Source of the DNA: Granulicella arctica
GTDB taxonomy: Bacteria > Acidobacteriota > Terriglobia > Terriglobales > Acidobacteriaceae
DNA: 64,000 nucleotides
Assembly: GCF_025685605.1 (NCBI RefSeq)
Contig: NZ_JAGTUT010000001.1
Coordinates: 1,488,001 to 1,552,000, forward strand
Direction of reading: 5' to 3'
Notes under the pieces: model-generated
What the model was told of the DNA's origin: nothing
The model's database searches: none
The model's input: the letters and a program-made list of their open reading frames with translations, nothing else
Part shown: positions 1 to 8,504 of the stretch, one piece after another
Numbering within the stretch: position 1 is the first letter of the stretch
Layout: the number at the start of each line of letters is the position of its first letter
Translations under genes and position numbers: made by a program

Positions 1-1814
1 ATGAGTTCGGCGAAGCGGCGGGTGGCCTTGTCGAGGCGCTCGATGGCGGTGCGAATGGTCCTGTAGTCGCCGCCCATGACGGAGGCTTTAAGCCCCTCCA
101 CCTGCTCTTCGATCTTCTCGATTTCGACGCTGGTGAGCTGCTGCCATGCGGCGTGCTTCTTGCCCTTGCTGACGGCTGTGAGAATCGTCTCTGCTTCGTT
201 CTTCGCCTCGATGACCTGGCGCTCGTTGATGTCGGTCTCTGCGTTGTCGAAGGAATCCAGAATCATCGTCTCCACTTGTTCGTCGGTGAGACCGTAGGTC
301 GGCTTGACCTCGATCTCAGCCTCTTTACCGCTGCGCTGTTCGCGTGCGGAGACGTGCAGGATGCCGTTCGCGTCGATCAGGAACTTGACCTCGATGCGCG
401 GCAGACCGGCGACCATGGGCGGAATGCCCTTCAGGTCGAAACGGGCGAGAGAACGGCAGTCCTTGGCAAGCTCGCGCTCACCCTGGACGACGTGGATGGC
501 AACGTTGGTCTGGCCATCGACGCCGGTGGTGAAGTGCTCGGTTGCGCTTGCCGGGATGGTGGAGTTGCGCTGGATGATCTTCGCCACGACGCCGCCGAGC
601 GCTTCAATGCCGAGCGAGAGCGGGGTGACGTCGAGGAGCAGCAGGTCCTCCGTAGCGGCGGAGCCCCCGGCAAGAATCTGCGCCTGGACGGCTGCGCCCA
701 GGGCGACGACTTCGTCAGGATTGAGGTCGGTATGCGGCTTCTTGCTCCGGGCTGTGAGATGGAAGAGGTCGTCGACGAGAGTACGGACGGCCGGGATGCG
801 GGTCGAGCCACCGACGAGGACGACTTCGTCGATCTGCTCAGGCTCGAGCACGGCATCTTTGAGAGCTTGACGAACGGGACCGGCGGTGCGGGCGATGATG
901 CCTGCGGAGAGCTGGTCGAACTGTTCGCGAGTGATCTCGCGGGCGTAGGGCTTGCCGCTTGGAAGGATGAGCGCGATCTTTGCGAGCGGCTCCGAGGAGA
1001 GGGCGATCTTTGCTTCAATCACCGCCTTGCGGATGGCCTGGACGGCCTCTCCGTTGGAGCGAAGATCTTCGCCGAGGTCGCCTGCAATGTCGTCGAGCGC
1101 GATGGCGATGAGGAGGTTGTCGATATCGTCGCCACCGAGGTGGGTGTCGCCGCCAGTCGCAATGACCTCGAAGATGCCCTCGTGGAGCTTGAGGATGGAG
1201 ACGTCGAAGGTACCGCCGCCGAAGTCGTAGACGGCGATGACGCCATCCTTCTGCTTGTCGAGGCCATAGGCTAGAGCGGCTGCGGTCGGCTCGTTGACGA
1301 GTCGCAGCACGTCGAGACCGGCGATGCGACCGGCGTCCTTAGTGGCCTGCCGCTGCGCATCGTTGAAGTAGGCAGGAACGGTGATGACTGCCTTCGTGAC
1401 CGGTGCGCCAAAAAAGCGCTCGGCGTTCTTCTTGAGCTGCATCAGGACGTAAGCGGAGATCTCGGGAGGGGTCAGGGTGAGGCCGCCAACGTTCAGCTTC
1501 AGCACCTCATCCTGCTTCAGGCCTTCGACGAGCTTGAAGGGGAAGAGCTTGAGTTCGGCCTGAATGTCGTCGATGCCGCGCCCCATCAGACGTTTAGCGG
1601 AGTAGACGGCGTTGCTCGAATCGGTGAGCAGCGTGGCGCGAGCGGCGTTGCCGATGGCCATGCCGTTGTCCGTCCATGCGACGACGGAGGGCACGAGACG
1701 CTCACCGTCCTCTCCGGGAATGACCACCGGCGTATCGCCCTGCATAAAGGCTACCAGCGAGTTGGTGGTGCCGAGGTCGATGCCGACTACGCGGCTGTTC
1801 TGTTCATCTGCCAT
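1..1814 (-). CDS. hscA: Fe-S assembly Hsp70 chaperone HscA (3' end outside window)
   Basis: An Hsp70-family ATPase that, with HscB, acts on the scaffold IscU to promote release of the assembled cluster; cytoplasmic. Reading from the ATG at 1814, the N-terminus carries the phosphate-1 loop GIDLGTTNS, then AYFNDAQRQATKDAG, NEPTAAALAYGLD and DFGGGTFDVSIL, all typical of the nucleotide-binding domain. About 604 residues are present and the frame is open to the window edge, inside the C-terminal helical lid. I call HscA rather than DnaK because it follows hscB by 26 nt and ends an isc gene order. A DnaK paralogue cannot be excluded by motif alone, but the context is strong. Confidence 0.93.
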   Translation of the reverse strand, partial: MADEQNSRVVGIDLGTTNSLVAFMQGDTPVVIPGEDGERLVPSVVAWTDNGMAIGNAARATLLTDSSNAVYSAKRLMGRGIDDIQAELKLFPFKLVEGLKQDEVLKLNVGGLTLTPPEISAYVLMQLKKNAERFFGAPVTKAVITVPAYFNDAQRQATKDAGRIAGLDVLRLVNEPTAAALAYGLDKQKDGVIAVYDFGGGTFDVSILKLHEGIFEVIATGGDTHLGGDDIDNLLIAIALDDIAGDLGEDLRSNGEAVQAIRKAVIEAKIALSSEPLAKIALILPSGKPYAREITREQFDQLSAGIIARTAGPVRQALKDAVLEPEQIDEVVLVGGSTRIPAVRTLVDDLFHLTARSKKPHTDLNPDEVVALGAAVQAQILAGGSAATEDLLLLDVTPLSLGIEALGGVVAKIIQRNSTIPASATEHFTTGVDGQTNVAIHVVQGERELAKDCRSLARFDLKGIPPMVAGLPRIEVKFLIDANGILHVSAREQRSGKEAEIEVKPTYGLTDEQVETMILDSFDNAETDINERQVIEAKNEAETILTAVSKGKKHAAWQQLTSVEIEKIEEQVEGLKASVMGGDYRTIRTAIERLDKATRRFAEL

Positions 1815-1840
1815 TACTTGATCCTTGTGATGAGCACTGC

Positions 1841-2449
1841 TTAGTCGAGCGCTTCATTGACGTCGCGGACGAGGTTGCGCAGGTAGCTGCGGCGATTCAG
1901 CAGGGCTACCATCGCGTCCTTTGCCGCGTCTTTTACTGCATTGTCGTTGGTGCCCGTTCCTGTGTCCCACTTCGTCCAGAGCTGTTCGAGATTGGCCTGA
2001 GTCTCAGCCATCTTTCCATCGAACGTCTGCTTAGCGGCGAGCAGGTCTTTTCGAAGCTGCGGGTCGTCCTCGCCCATCTTCTTCGCCATACGCATCTCTT
2101 CGAGCTGCATGTTGAGTTCGAAGGCCTCTTCGAGAAGGTCCGGCGGAACGATCTGTTTCTTGGCGACCCCGCTGGTGCGAGCGGCTTCCGTTGCTGCTTT
2201 TGATTGCTCCTCAAGCTCGACGCCTTCGAGGGTGAGAAGATACTGCGTCCTCAGAATCGGATCTTTGAGCGTGCGGTAGGCATCGTTGAGGAGGGAGCTT
2301 TGCGCGAGCGCCGCCTCCTGCTCCGCTGCGGGTTTTGCGGCGAAGCGGTCGGGATGGAGCTTGCGGCTCAGCGCGTAAAAGCTCTGCTCAAGAGCAGGGA
2401 CATCGAGCGTGAGCTTCCGGGGAAGCGAGAAGAAAGTAAAAAAGTCCAT
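1841..2449 (-). CDS. hscB: J-domain co-chaperone HscB
   Basis: A J-domain protein of 202 residues that stimulates the HscA ATPase and delivers IscU to it. The J domain is N-terminal: starting MDFFTFFSLPRKL, with the HPD signature at residues 32-34 and the following NDAYRTLKDP helix. The C-terminal half is a charged helical region like the IscU-binding three-helix bundle of HscB. Length is slightly above the usual 170-175. The N-terminal zinc-binding Cys pairs found in some eukaryotic and bacterial HscBs are absent. It starts 14 nt after the iscA stop and ends 26 nt before hscA, so all three are probably one transcript. Confidence 0.93.
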   Translation of the reverse strand: MDFFTFFSLPRKLTLDVPALEQSFYALSRKLHPDRFAAKPAAEQEAALAQSSLLNDAYRTLKDPILRTQYLLTLEGVELEEQSKAATEAARTSGVAKKQIVPPDLLEEAFELNMQLEEMRMAKKMGEDDPQLRKDLLAAKQTFDGKMAETQANLEQLWTKWDTGTGTNDNAVKDAAKDAMVALLNRRSYLRNLVRDVNEALD

Positions 2450-2463
2450 AGAAGGCGGGTCGA

Positions 2464-2937
2464 CTAGGTGGAGAATGAGGATCCGCAGCCGCAGCTCTTG
2501 GTAGATTGCGGGTTGATGAAGTTGAAGCCCTGGCGCATCAGGGTCTCCTCAAAGTCGAGAACCATGCCCGTGAGATAGATAAAGCTCTTGGGGTCTACAA
2601 AGATGCGAATTGGCTGGATGACTGCGTCGTCAAAGGTGAAGGTGCGATCGCGTTCCCGAGCCTTCGAATCGAAGCGAATGTTGTAGCTGAGACCGGAGCA
2701 GCCGCCACCCTGAATGCCGAGACGCAGGCCACCCTCTTCGGGCGAAACATTCTCCTTGGCCATGGCGGCGCGGATGCGCTTCAACGCCTTCGGGGTCAGG
2801 CGCACACCCTTTGCCGCTGCCTCTTCCGAGAGGCCATTGGGGTTGAGCAGCGTTATGCCGACGAGCGGATTGGCCGCCTCGATTGCCGGAGCACTCATGG
2901 AGTTGCTGGTCGTCGCGTTAATTTGGACGGAAGACAT
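2464..2937 (-). CDS. iscA: A-type Fe-S carrier IscA (HesB/YadR/YfhF family)
   Basis: A-type carrier that receives clusters from the scaffold and passes them to apo-enzymes. From the ATG at 2937 it has 157 residues. The three conserved cysteines are visible as GGGCSGLSY (C80) and KSCGCGS (C149, C151). The first 45 or so residues are an extra tail before the usual start (RLTPKALKRI). A second ATG at 2898 would remove 13 residues; neither has a clear Shine-Dalgarno sequence, so the start is uncertain. The frame stays open far upstream to 3621, but that stretch is antisense to the acyltransferase and should not be read as part of this protein. Confidence 0.9.
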   Translation of the reverse strand: MSSVQINATTSNSMSAPAIEAANPLVGITLLNPNGLSEEAAAKGVRLTPKALKRIRAAMAKENVSPEEGGLRLGIQGGGCSGLSYNIRFDSKARERDRTFTFDDAVIQPIRIFVDPKSFIYLTGMVLDFEETLMRQGFNFINPQSTKSCGCGSSFST

Positions 2938-2978
2938 AGATATAGGATGCACCTGTCTGACGGATGATGCGAGGACAG

Positions 2979-4058
2979 TCAGGCAGTCTGCGTGACCTGC
3001 CGAGCAGACGTTGCACCAGAGCGTCTCAACCAGTTTAGCAGCGGCCGCTCGACAACTACGTGTAAAAGGCTGCCCGCACCTGTTCCGGCGAGAAGCAGCA
3101 TCAGCATCCAGAGACCGACGGGGAGGTGGAGATGCGCGTCGAGGCGAAAGCAGAGATGCGCCAGGTGCGAGATCACCGGATAGTGAATGAGGTAGATCGC
3201 GTACGAGGCGTCTCCCAGAAATACGAGCCACCGCGGGATGGAAAGACGTTGGAATCGCTCCATCTCCGACGCCCCGAGCAGAGCGAGCATGCTGCCAAAG
3301 CCGGAAACCATGTAGGTTCGGGGGGTGAGAGATCCTATCTGTCCGGAATAAGCGACCGCAGCACAGAAAAGGAAGGTCCCGGCGAGCAACATCAGCCGAG
3401 GAACGGGGACTTGCTTCTTCTGGAGAAGCCATGCAGCAAACATGCCAAAGCCAAATAACAGATGGATCGCAGGAAAGGTCGCGGAGGTTTGTGCGCCGTC
3501 TTTGAAAAGACTTACAAGTGAGGCGCAGAACCAGAGGGTGAGCAGAAAGACGCCGATCCGTCTGTTGATCAGAAGCGTGGCAAAGACGGCATAAAAGGCC
3601 ATTTCGTGGAAGAGCGTCCACGCAACGACAAGGTTCGTTTCAGTCGAATGAATGTGGATGAGGAGGATGCTGGAGAGGACCACGTACGGGTCGCGATGGA
3701 AAGGAAACTGCAGGTCGGCGTGCGTCAACTGGCCGCACAGGACGAGGGCAAGAACGAGCCAGTAGATCGGGTAGATTCGGAGGACACGCTTCGTCGCATA
3801 CGACCAAACAGTGGCCGCGTCGCCGATATCGTGCCAGTGGGCCGTAAGGATGACAATGCCGCTCAACACAAAGAAGAAGGCGACACCAAGCGACGTACCC
3901 ATGAGCCAGCGGCCAATTTGGGGATAGCTCCAGAGGCGGGGTTCCCCACCGACGAAGCTGGAAACGTGATGGAGCACCACCAGAAGAGCCGCAATGGCGC
4001 GTCCCGCCTGCAGTACGGCATAGTTGCGACGCTGCCTGGATTGCGCAAAGGATGTCAT
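2979..4058 (-). CDS. Acyltransferase 3 family (OafA/YrhL-like) integral membrane protein
   Basis: A 359-residue polytopic membrane protein of the acyltransferase-3 family, which moves acyl groups (often acetyl) onto cell-surface glycans or lipids. The N-terminal signature is seen: LQAGRAIAALLVVLHH, with the Arg and His pair of the family, followed by about ten hydrophobic segments and ending in a basic cytoplasmic tail. The exact substrate cannot be told. It lies between iscU and iscA on the same strand, 41 nt before iscA, although it has no known part in Fe-S assembly. Its promoter is not evident; the strong palindrome behind iscU lies just upstream. Confidence 0.85.
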   Translation of the reverse strand: MTSFAQSRQRRNYAVLQAGRAIAALLVVLHHVSSFVGGEPRLWSYPQIGRWLMGTSLGVAFFFVLSGIVILTAHWHDIGDAATVWSYATKRVLRIYPIYWLVLALVLCGQLTHADLQFPFHRDPYVVLSSILLIHIHSTETNLVVAWTLFHEMAFYAVFATLLINRRIGVFLLTLWFCASLVSLFKDGAQTSATFPAIHLLFGFGMFAAWLLQKKQVPVPRLMLLAGTFLFCAAVAYSGQIGSLTPRTYMVSGFGSMLALLGASEMERFQRLSIPRWLVFLGDASYAIYLIHYPVISHLAHLCFRLDAHLHLPVGLWMLMLLLAGTGAGSLLHVVVERPLLNWLRRSGATSARQVTQTA

Positions 4059-4138
4059 CCGACGCGATGCTATCAGCGCACGAGCGGCGATGGTGTCATC
4101 AGATTGTCATGATCATTCACGAGGAGGCGCCACAAACA

Positions 4139-4172
4139 CCTCACCGTCGACAGATATCTGTCGACGGTGAGG
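4139..4172 (-). terminator. 34-bp perfect palindrome after iscU, probable terminator or mRNA-end hairpin
   Basis: Positions 4139-4172 are a perfect inverted repeat centred at 4155/4156, built on CACCGTCGACAGAT and its complement. It begins 22 nt past the iscU stop. As RNA it would form a 15-bp stem with a 4-nt loop. The flanks continue to pair (AAAC/GTTT) after a one-base bulge. There is only a weak T-rich run after the stem, so full intrinsic termination is uncertain; partial read-through or 3'-end protection of iscRSU mRNA is equally possible. Confidence 0.7.
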
Positions 4173-4194
4173 TTTGCTGCCTGCTGCTCAAAAA

Positions 4195-4617
4195 TTAGTG
4201 AGCAGCGGAAACTGCGACGCCTTCTGCTTCAGCTACGTTGTTTTTCTTCTTCCAGTCGCCGATCGCGGCGCGGATCGCATCTTCTGCGAGAACCGAGCAG
4301 TGAATCTTGACTGGTGGGAGGGCGAGTTCCTTGACGATGTCGGTGTTCGTAATCGTCAGAGCCTCGGCGATGGTCTTGCCCTTTACCCACTCAGTTGCGA
4401 GCGAGCTGGAGGCGATGGCCGAACCACAGCCAAAGGTCTTGAACTTGGCATCCTCGATGACTTGGGTCTCAGGATTCACGCGGATCTGGAGACGCATGAC
4501 GTCGCCGCACTCCGGTGCGCCAACGAGGCCAGTTCCGACTTCGTCCGACCCCTTGTCCAATGTGCCGACGTTGCGGGGATTTTCGTAATGATCTACTACC
4601 TTGTCGCTGTATGCCAT
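4195..4617 (-). CDS. iscU: Fe-S cluster scaffold IscU
   Basis: Scaffold on which [2Fe-2S] clusters are built from IscS-derived sulfur; cytoplasmic, 140 residues from the ATG at 4617. The three ligand cysteines are C37 (ECGDV), C64 (FGCGSA) and C107 (IHCSVL), and the conserved Asp is D39. The HscA recognition motif LPPVK lies just before C107, fitting the presence of hscA and hscB in the same cluster. The open frame continues upstream into the iscS end, but MAYSDKVVDHYENPRNVG is the standard N-terminus. It follows iscS by 53 nt. Confidence 0.96.
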   Translation of the reverse strand: MAYSDKVVDHYENPRNVGTLDKGSDEVGTGLVGAPECGDVMRLQIRVNPETQVIEDAKFKTFGCGSAIASSSLATEWVKGKTIAEALTITNTDIVKELALPPVKIHCSVLAEDAIRAAIGDWKKKNNVAEAEGVAVSAAH

Positions 4618-4670
4618 GGTGTTCTCCTTGAACTTGATGCTGATTCTATAGAACTGAAATGAATAGGAAC

Positions 4671-5978
4671 TTAGTGGGCGGCCCACTCGATCTTCGTGAG
4701 GTCGATACCTTCCTTGACCATCTCGTACAGCGGAGACAGTTCGCGGAGCTTCAGAACAACATCGATCACCTTGTCGGATACGTAATCGACTTCAGCCTTG
4801 TTGTTGAAACGGCCGAGACCGAAGCGGATCGAGCTATGCGCTACATCGTCGCCAAGGCCAAGGGCCTTGAGGACATAGCTTGGCTCGAGGGTGGCCGAGG
4901 TGCAGGCCGAACCGGACGAGACAGCGATGTCATTGATGCCCATCAACAGGCTCTCACCCTCGACATAGACGAAGCTCATGTTGAGGTTGCCGGGAAGGTG
5001 GTGATCCATGTTGCCGTTGACGTGGACGTAGTCGAGAGCCTTTTCAAACTTCGCCTTCATGTACTCGCGAAGCTCGATGAGACGTTTGGACTCAGCTTCC
5101 ATCTCCTGTCCGGCGATCTCGCAGGCTGCGCCAAGTCCGACGATGCCCGGGACGTTGAGGGTGCCGGAGCGCATACCGCGCTCGTGACCGCCACCATCGA
5201 TCTGCGCCTGGATCTGGACGCGGGGGTTACGGCGACGGACATACAGTGCGCCAACACCCTTCGGGCCGTAGATCTTATGGGCAGTCAGCGAAAGAACGTC
5301 GATGTTGTCGGTCTGGACGTTGACGGGGATCTTGCCAACCGCCTGCACAGCGTCAGAGTGGAAGATCACACCCTTCTCGTGGCAAAGCTTGCCGATCTCG
5401 GCCATGGGCTGAACCACGCCGATCTCGTTGTTGGCATACATGATGCTGACGAGGATCGTCTGATCGTCCATCGCGCGCTTCAGGTCTTCGATGTCGATGA
5501 GACCATCTGCCTGCACCGGAAGATAGGTGACGCGGTAGCCGTTCTTCTCGAGACGCTTGCAGGTGTCGAGAACCGCCTTGTGCTCGGTCGCCTGGGTGAT
5601 GATGTGATTGCCGCGCTCGCGGTACATCTCTGCAATGCCCTTGATCGCGAGATTGTTCGACTCCGTAGCGCCGGAGGTGAAGATGATCTCCTTCGCGGTA
5701 GCGCCGATCAGCTTGGCGATCTGCTCGCGGGACTTTTCGACAGCCTGCTCTGCTTCCCAGCCAAAGGCATGGTTGCGGCTTGCTGCGTTACCGAATTTGC
5801 CGGTGAAGTACGGCAGCATGGCTTCGAGGACGCGGGGGTCCATCTGCGTCGTGGCGTGATTGTCCATATATAGGGGCAGCGTGACGCCCGCTGGCAATGG
5901 CTTTGCCGACTCGCTGATGATGACGCCATTGTTGGCCATGTCGTTGAAGCTGCCGTTGTTGCTGATCTCATTGCTCAT
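4671..5978 (-). CDS. iscS: Cysteine desulfurase IscS
   Basis: PLP enzyme converting L-cysteine to alanine and supplying persulfide sulfur for Fe-S clusters and tRNA thiolation. 435 residues; the PLP lysine is K235 in [11 protein letters not shown] and the catalytic loop cysteine is C359 in [14 protein letters not shown], the group I (IscS/NifS) loop. [10 protein letters not shown] and the TEHKAVLD histidine motif are also present. About 35 residues precede the usual start ([10 protein letters not shown]), making it longer than typical IscS; an internal ATG at residue 14 (MANNG) is an alternative start. Second gene of the isc operon, 51 nt after iscR. Confidence 0.95.
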   Translation of the reverse strand: MSNEISNNGSFNDMANNGVIISESAKPLPAGVTLPLYMDNHATTQMDPRVLEAMLPYFTGKFGNAASRNHAFGWEAEQAVEKSREQIAKLIGATAKEIIFTSGATESNNLAIKGIAEMYRERGNHIITQATEHKAVLDTCKRLEKNGYRVTYLPVQADGLIDIEDLKRAMDDQTILVSIMYANNEIGVVQPMAEIGKLCHEKGVIFHSDAVQAVGKIPVNVQTDNIDVLSLTAHKIYGPKGVGALYVRRRNPRVQIQAQIDGGGHERGMRSGTLNVPGIVGLGAACEIAGQEMEAESKRLIELREYMKAKFEKALDYVHVNGNMDHHLPGNLNMSFVYVEGESLLMGINDIAVSSGSACTSATLEPSYVLKALGLGDDVAHSSIRFGLGRFNNKAEVDYVSDKVIDVVLKLRELSPLYEMVKEGIDLTKIEWAAH

Positions 5979-6029
5979 GTCGAACTCCTCAAAATTGAAA
6001 CTGAACTCTGTTGGCCGGAAGATTCTCGG

Positions 6030-6497
6030 CTAGACTGCGATGCTTACAAGACCGCCTGCAACTGCAGCGCTCCCAAACTCTGCCGGGTCGATCAAATCTC
6101 CGATGCGGATGCCGTTCAGCAGGTCCTTAATGCTGTCGTTCACTTTACGCAACGGTTCTTTGATGGTGCAGTGACCCGCAAGGTCGCATGTTCCGTGAAT
6201 CGTAATGCAGCTTGTAATAAAAAGTGGGCCGTCGATTGCGCGGATTACTTCAAATGCGGTGATACCAAGCGCCGGCCTCGAAAGCGCATAACCACCATTG
6301 CTTCCCGCGTGCGAGACCAGGAGACCTGCCTTTGCAAGGGTCTGCAGAATCTTTGCCAGAAGCTGCGGCGGGATATGGTAGGCCTCGGCGATATCCTTGG
6401 CACTCCGCGCAGGCGCCTGTGGAGTTAACAATTGCTGCTCCGCCAGGTACTTGAGCGCCATGAGACCGTAGTCGGCTTTTTTGGTCAGACGCAGCAT
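6030..6497 (-). CDS. iscR: Rrf2-family Fe-S regulator IscR
   Basis: Transcription regulator that senses Fe-S status and represses its own operon when it holds a [2Fe-2S] cluster. 155 residues from the ATG at 6497, preceded by AGGGAT; the start is MLRLTKKADYGLMALKYLA, the family-typical N-terminus of the winged helix. The cluster cysteines appear as C-x6-C-x5-C in SCITIHGTCDLAGHC, one residue wider in the first gap than the classical E. coli spacing. First gene of the isc operon, with a matching dyad and promoter directly upstream. Confidence 0.92.
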   Translation of the reverse strand: MLRLTKKADYGLMALKYLAEQQLLTPQAPARSAKDIAEAYHIPPQLLAKILQTLAKAGLLVSHAGSNGGYALSRPALGITAFEVIRAIDGPLFITSCITIHGTCDLAGHCTIKEPLRKVNDSIKDLLNGIRIGDLIDPAEFGSAAVAGGLVSIAV

Positions 6498-6522
6498 AGT
6501 TATCCCTGGTGAATACAACTGT

Positions 6523-6574
6523 GACCGACTAAATCGGTCTTAGATAGTGTACGGCTGGGCATTAGCAGATGCAA
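6523..6574 (-). promoter_or_regulatory. iscR promoter with IscR-box-like dyad
   Basis: On the minus strand a -35 TTGCAT (6569-6574) and a -10 TACACT (6546-6551) are 17 nt apart. Directly downstream, over the expected start of transcription, is the dyad GACCGA-N5-TCGGTC at 6523-6539. It matches the type-1 IscR consensus YYGACTRWWWYAGTC at 14 of 15 positions. A repressor bound here would block initiation, giving the usual IscR autoregulation. Confidence 0.7.
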
Positions 6575-6696
6575 CCGGCATCGCAGTCTGCCCAGATCAG
6601 TGCATAAATAACGGTGCAGATCGTGCTTTTACTAGAATCTGCATTGACAACCGCTCTGGACGCGGGCAAAATCCTTAGCATTCTCACTCGTTTCCC

Positions 6697-6897
6697 ATGA
6701 CAAACCCTTGCAAACATCCCCAGGTTCGTGTCGTCGCCCGCGAGGACGATGTCGAGTTCGTTGAGTGTCAGACATGCCGTGAGGTCTTCGATTCGGCCGA
6801 ATATCTCGATATGGCGATCGAGGAGGAGCAGCTCGCCGTTGGCGCGGACGAAGAGGGCTTGGCAGTGTCCCGCAAGCCGGCGCGCGGAAGGCGTTAG
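6697..6897 (+). CDS. Small acidic protein with Cys/His cluster, function unknown
   Basis: A 66-residue protein I do not recognise. It has a C-x2-H pair near the N-terminus (CKHP) and a C-x2-C pair (CQTC) 17 residues on, the spacing of a small zinc ribbon, followed by an acidic helix (AIEEEQLAVGADEE) and a basic end (RKPARGRR). The coding frame shows strong third-position GC. Its TAG stop overlaps the TAA stop of the convergent pgsA-like gene in the four bases TTAG at 6894-6897, which supports both ends being real. Confidence 0.65.
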   Translation: MTNPCKHPQVRVVAREDDVEFVECQTCREVFDSAEYLDMAIEEEQLAVGADEEGLAVSRKPARGRR

Positions 6898-7544
6898 ACC
6901 GGGCGCTCCGCAGGACGTTCTGCGGCCACGATGGGTCCTTCCATAACAACCGGCGTCGTCACCGCGTGCGCCGGAGCACTGAGGCGCCGAACGATAATCC
7001 AGGCATACTGGGCTGCGGATAAGGGTGCCAGAAAGGCAATCGATCGCACAAGCACCTCGCGGAGCATGCCAAGCGGCATCGCTGGAGCGACCTTCGCGAG
7101 AAGAATGATGACCAGCGTCACGATCTGGATGAAGGTGTTGAGCTTGCCGAAGAAGCTTGGGCGGAAGTTTCGCAGGGTGCCGGTCGCGAAGAGCAGGGTG
7201 GCGATCAACAGGATGCCTAGGTCGCGACTGAAGACCAGAACCGTGACGTAGCGCGGGATGAGGCCGACATGGGTCAGCACGATGAAGAGCGTGCTGAGCA
7301 GAAGCTTGTCGGCGATGGGGTCGAGATACTGCCCCAGTGTGGTGTGCTGGCTCAGCCAGCGAGCAAGAATGCCGTCCATGCCATCGCTTATGCCCGCCAG
7401 AATAAAGAGAGCGAACGCCATGCGATAGTGGCTATCCAGTATCTCAATGACGAGAAATGGGATGATGAAGAGGCGAAGTAGCGTCAGCAGGTTAGGCGCG
7501 GCTCGGAATTGAGTAAGAAAAGACATTGCTTGCAGTACCGTCAT
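6894..7544 (-). CDS. pgsA: CDP-alcohol phosphatidyltransferase, PgsA-like
   Basis: Integral membrane enzyme that most likely joins CDP-diacylglycerol to glycerol 3-phosphate, the first step towards phosphatidylglycerol. 216 residues with several membrane segments. The CDP-alcohol phosphatidyltransferase signature is complete: D54, D57-G58, A61-R62, G71, D75 and D79 in the order D-x2-DG-x2-AR-x8-G-x3-D-x3-D. The tail after residue 195 is Pro/Ala/Val-rich. The start could be the ATG at 7526 (MSFLTQFR) instead of 7544. Cardiolipin-synthase-type members of the family look alike, so the gene name is a best guess. Confidence 0.82.
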   Translation of the reverse strand: MTVLQAMSFLTQFRAAPNLLTLLRLFIIPFLVIEILDSHYRMAFALFILAGISDGMDGILARWLSQHTTLGQYLDPIADKLLLSTLFIVLTHVGLIPRYVTVLVFSRDLGILLIATLLFATGTLRNFRPSFFGKLNTFIQIVTLVIILLAKVAPAMPLGMLREVLVRSIAFLAPLSAAQYAWIIVRRLSAPAHAVTTPVVMEGPIVAAERPAERPV

Positions 7545-7620
7545 CGTAGCGCAACGGAAAGAAAACTGTGATGGAGTTTGCCGTGCCGGGCTATTCCATT
7601 TAGACTGATTAGACGCACGC

Positions 7621-7697
7621 AGGCGCGTAGCTCAGTTGGTTAGAGCGCTACCTTGACACGGTAGAGGTCAGCGGTTCGAATCCGCTCGTGCCTACCA
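7621..7697 (+). tRNA. tRNA-Val (anticodon GAC)
   Basis: A 77-nt cloverleaf can be folded by eye. The acceptor stem AGGCGCG (7621-7627) pairs with CGTGCCT (one G-U), followed by discriminator A and an encoded CCA (7695-7697). The D arm contains AGCTCAGTTGGTTAGAGC, the anticodon stem is CTACC/GGTAG with loop TTGACAC (anticodon GAC), and the T arm contains GGTTCGAATCC. It lies about 75 nt before rpmB on the same strand. Confidence 0.95.
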
Positions 7698-7772
7698 CTC
7701 CCACGGCTCTTCTATTATCTGTCGGAAGGCTTGTTCTGCGGGAGTTCTGCGATTCAGGATTGGAGAATCACC

Positions 7773-7964
7773 ATGGCAGCAAAATGCGATCTTTGCGGCA
7801 AAGGCCCGCAGTTCGGTAACAACATCTCTCACGCCAACAATACGACCCGCCGTCGCTGGAACGTCAACCTGCAGCCCGTAAAGGCGAAGATTGGCCCAAG
7901 CTCCACGAAGCGTCTGCGTGTGTGCACCGGCTGCATCAAGACCGGTAAGGTCGTCAAAGCTTAA
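7773..7964 (+). CDS. rpmB: 50S ribosomal protein bL28
   Basis: Large-subunit ribosomal protein, 63 residues, starting [15 protein letters not shown] at the ATG 7773 with GGAG eight bases upstream. It is the zinc-binding (C+) form: C5/C8 and C51/C54 make two CxxC pairs. The family core [14 protein letters not shown] is intact. The frame is open 14 codons further upstream, but that part lacks family similarity and a ribosome binding site. A terminator hairpin follows the stop. Confidence 0.96.
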   Translation: MAAKCDLCGKGPQFGNNISHANNTTRRRWNVNLQPVKAKIGPSSTKRLRVCTGCIKTGKVVKA

Positions 7965-7982
7965 TTGGTTCTAGTGGGCACG

Positions 7983-8017
7983 AGAACCCCAGCCGGGTAG
8001 CAGACGGCTGGGGCTCT
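7983..8017 (+). terminator. Rho-independent terminator after rpmB
   Basis: The arm AGAACCCCAGCCG and its partner CGGCTGGGGCTCT form a 13-bp stem with one mismatch and a 9-nt loop, followed by TTTGTGTTT. It begins about 19 nt past the rpmB stop. The convergent msrB ends at 8037, so the hairpin may serve both strands. Confidence 0.75.
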
Positions 8018-8036
8018 TTGTGTTTCTGGTGGTGCC

Positions 8037-8465
8037 TTACTGCTTCTCAAAGGCCAGAGACGCGCTATTCATGCAGTAGCGCAGGCCGGTAGGTTTTGGC
8101 CCGTCGGGAAAGACGTGGCCAAGGTGAGCTCCGCAGGTCGCACAGGTTACTTCGACCCGACGCATGCCGTGCGCGTTATCTTCATGGGCCTCGATCGCGT
8201 CCGGCGAGACCGGTAGCCAGAAGCTCGGCCAGCCGCTTCCCGACTCAAACTTCTTATCCGATGTGAACAGCTCGGCGTTGCAGGCGGCGCAATGGTAGAT
8301 GCCGTCGTCGTGGTTCTCGTTCAGCGGACCGGAGAAGGCGCGCTCAGTTCCCTTTTGGCGCATGATCTGGAACTGTTCGGGTGTGAGCAGCTCGCGCCAC
8401 TCTGCCTCGGTCTTGTGAATCTTCTCTTTCTTCGGTGCATTCTGCTCGGTGCCTGTCTCTGCCAT
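8037..8465 (-). CDS. msrB: Peptide-methionine (R)-S-oxide reductase MsrB
   Basis: Repairs oxidised methionine (R epimer) in proteins, using thioredoxin. 142 residues. The zinc site is two CxxC pairs, C59/C62 and C108/C111. The GSGWPSFW motif is at residues 76-83 and the catalytic cysteine is C131 in [11 protein letters not shown]. No signal peptide, so cytoplasmic; no second domain (MsrA) is fused. It starts 39 nt after the ridA stop on the same strand, so the two are probably co-transcribed as a damage-repair pair. Confidence 0.95.
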   Translation of the reverse strand: MAETGTEQNAPKKEKIHKTEAEWRELLTPEQFQIMRQKGTERAFSGPLNENHDDGIYHCAACNAELFTSDKKFESGSGWPSFWLPVSPDAIEAHEDNAHGMRRVEVTCATCGAHLGHVFPDGPKPTGLRYCMNSASLAFEKQ

Positions 8466-8504
8466 TCGCTTAAATCTCCTGTCTATTGGATGCCTGGTGG
8501 CCGA

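Noticed and set aside
153..1274. 373-codon plus-strand frame at the left end
   Set aside because: Antisense to hscA, whose Hsp70 motifs are clear on the minus strand; the translated protein is low-complexity Asp/Gly/Val-rich as expected of a shadow frame.
2938..3621. Long N-terminal extension of the iscA frame
   Set aside because: It runs through the acyltransferase gene in another frame and encodes Arg/Ser/His-rich sequence without domain features; iscA-like similarity starts only after 2937.
4139..4172. Palindrome as an IS end, attachment site or origin element
   Set aside because: No transposase, integrase or target duplication nearby, and its place just after the iscU stop fits a transcript-end hairpin better.
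4659..5873. 404-codon plus-strand frame
   Set aside because: Antisense to iscS; no independent evidence for expression.
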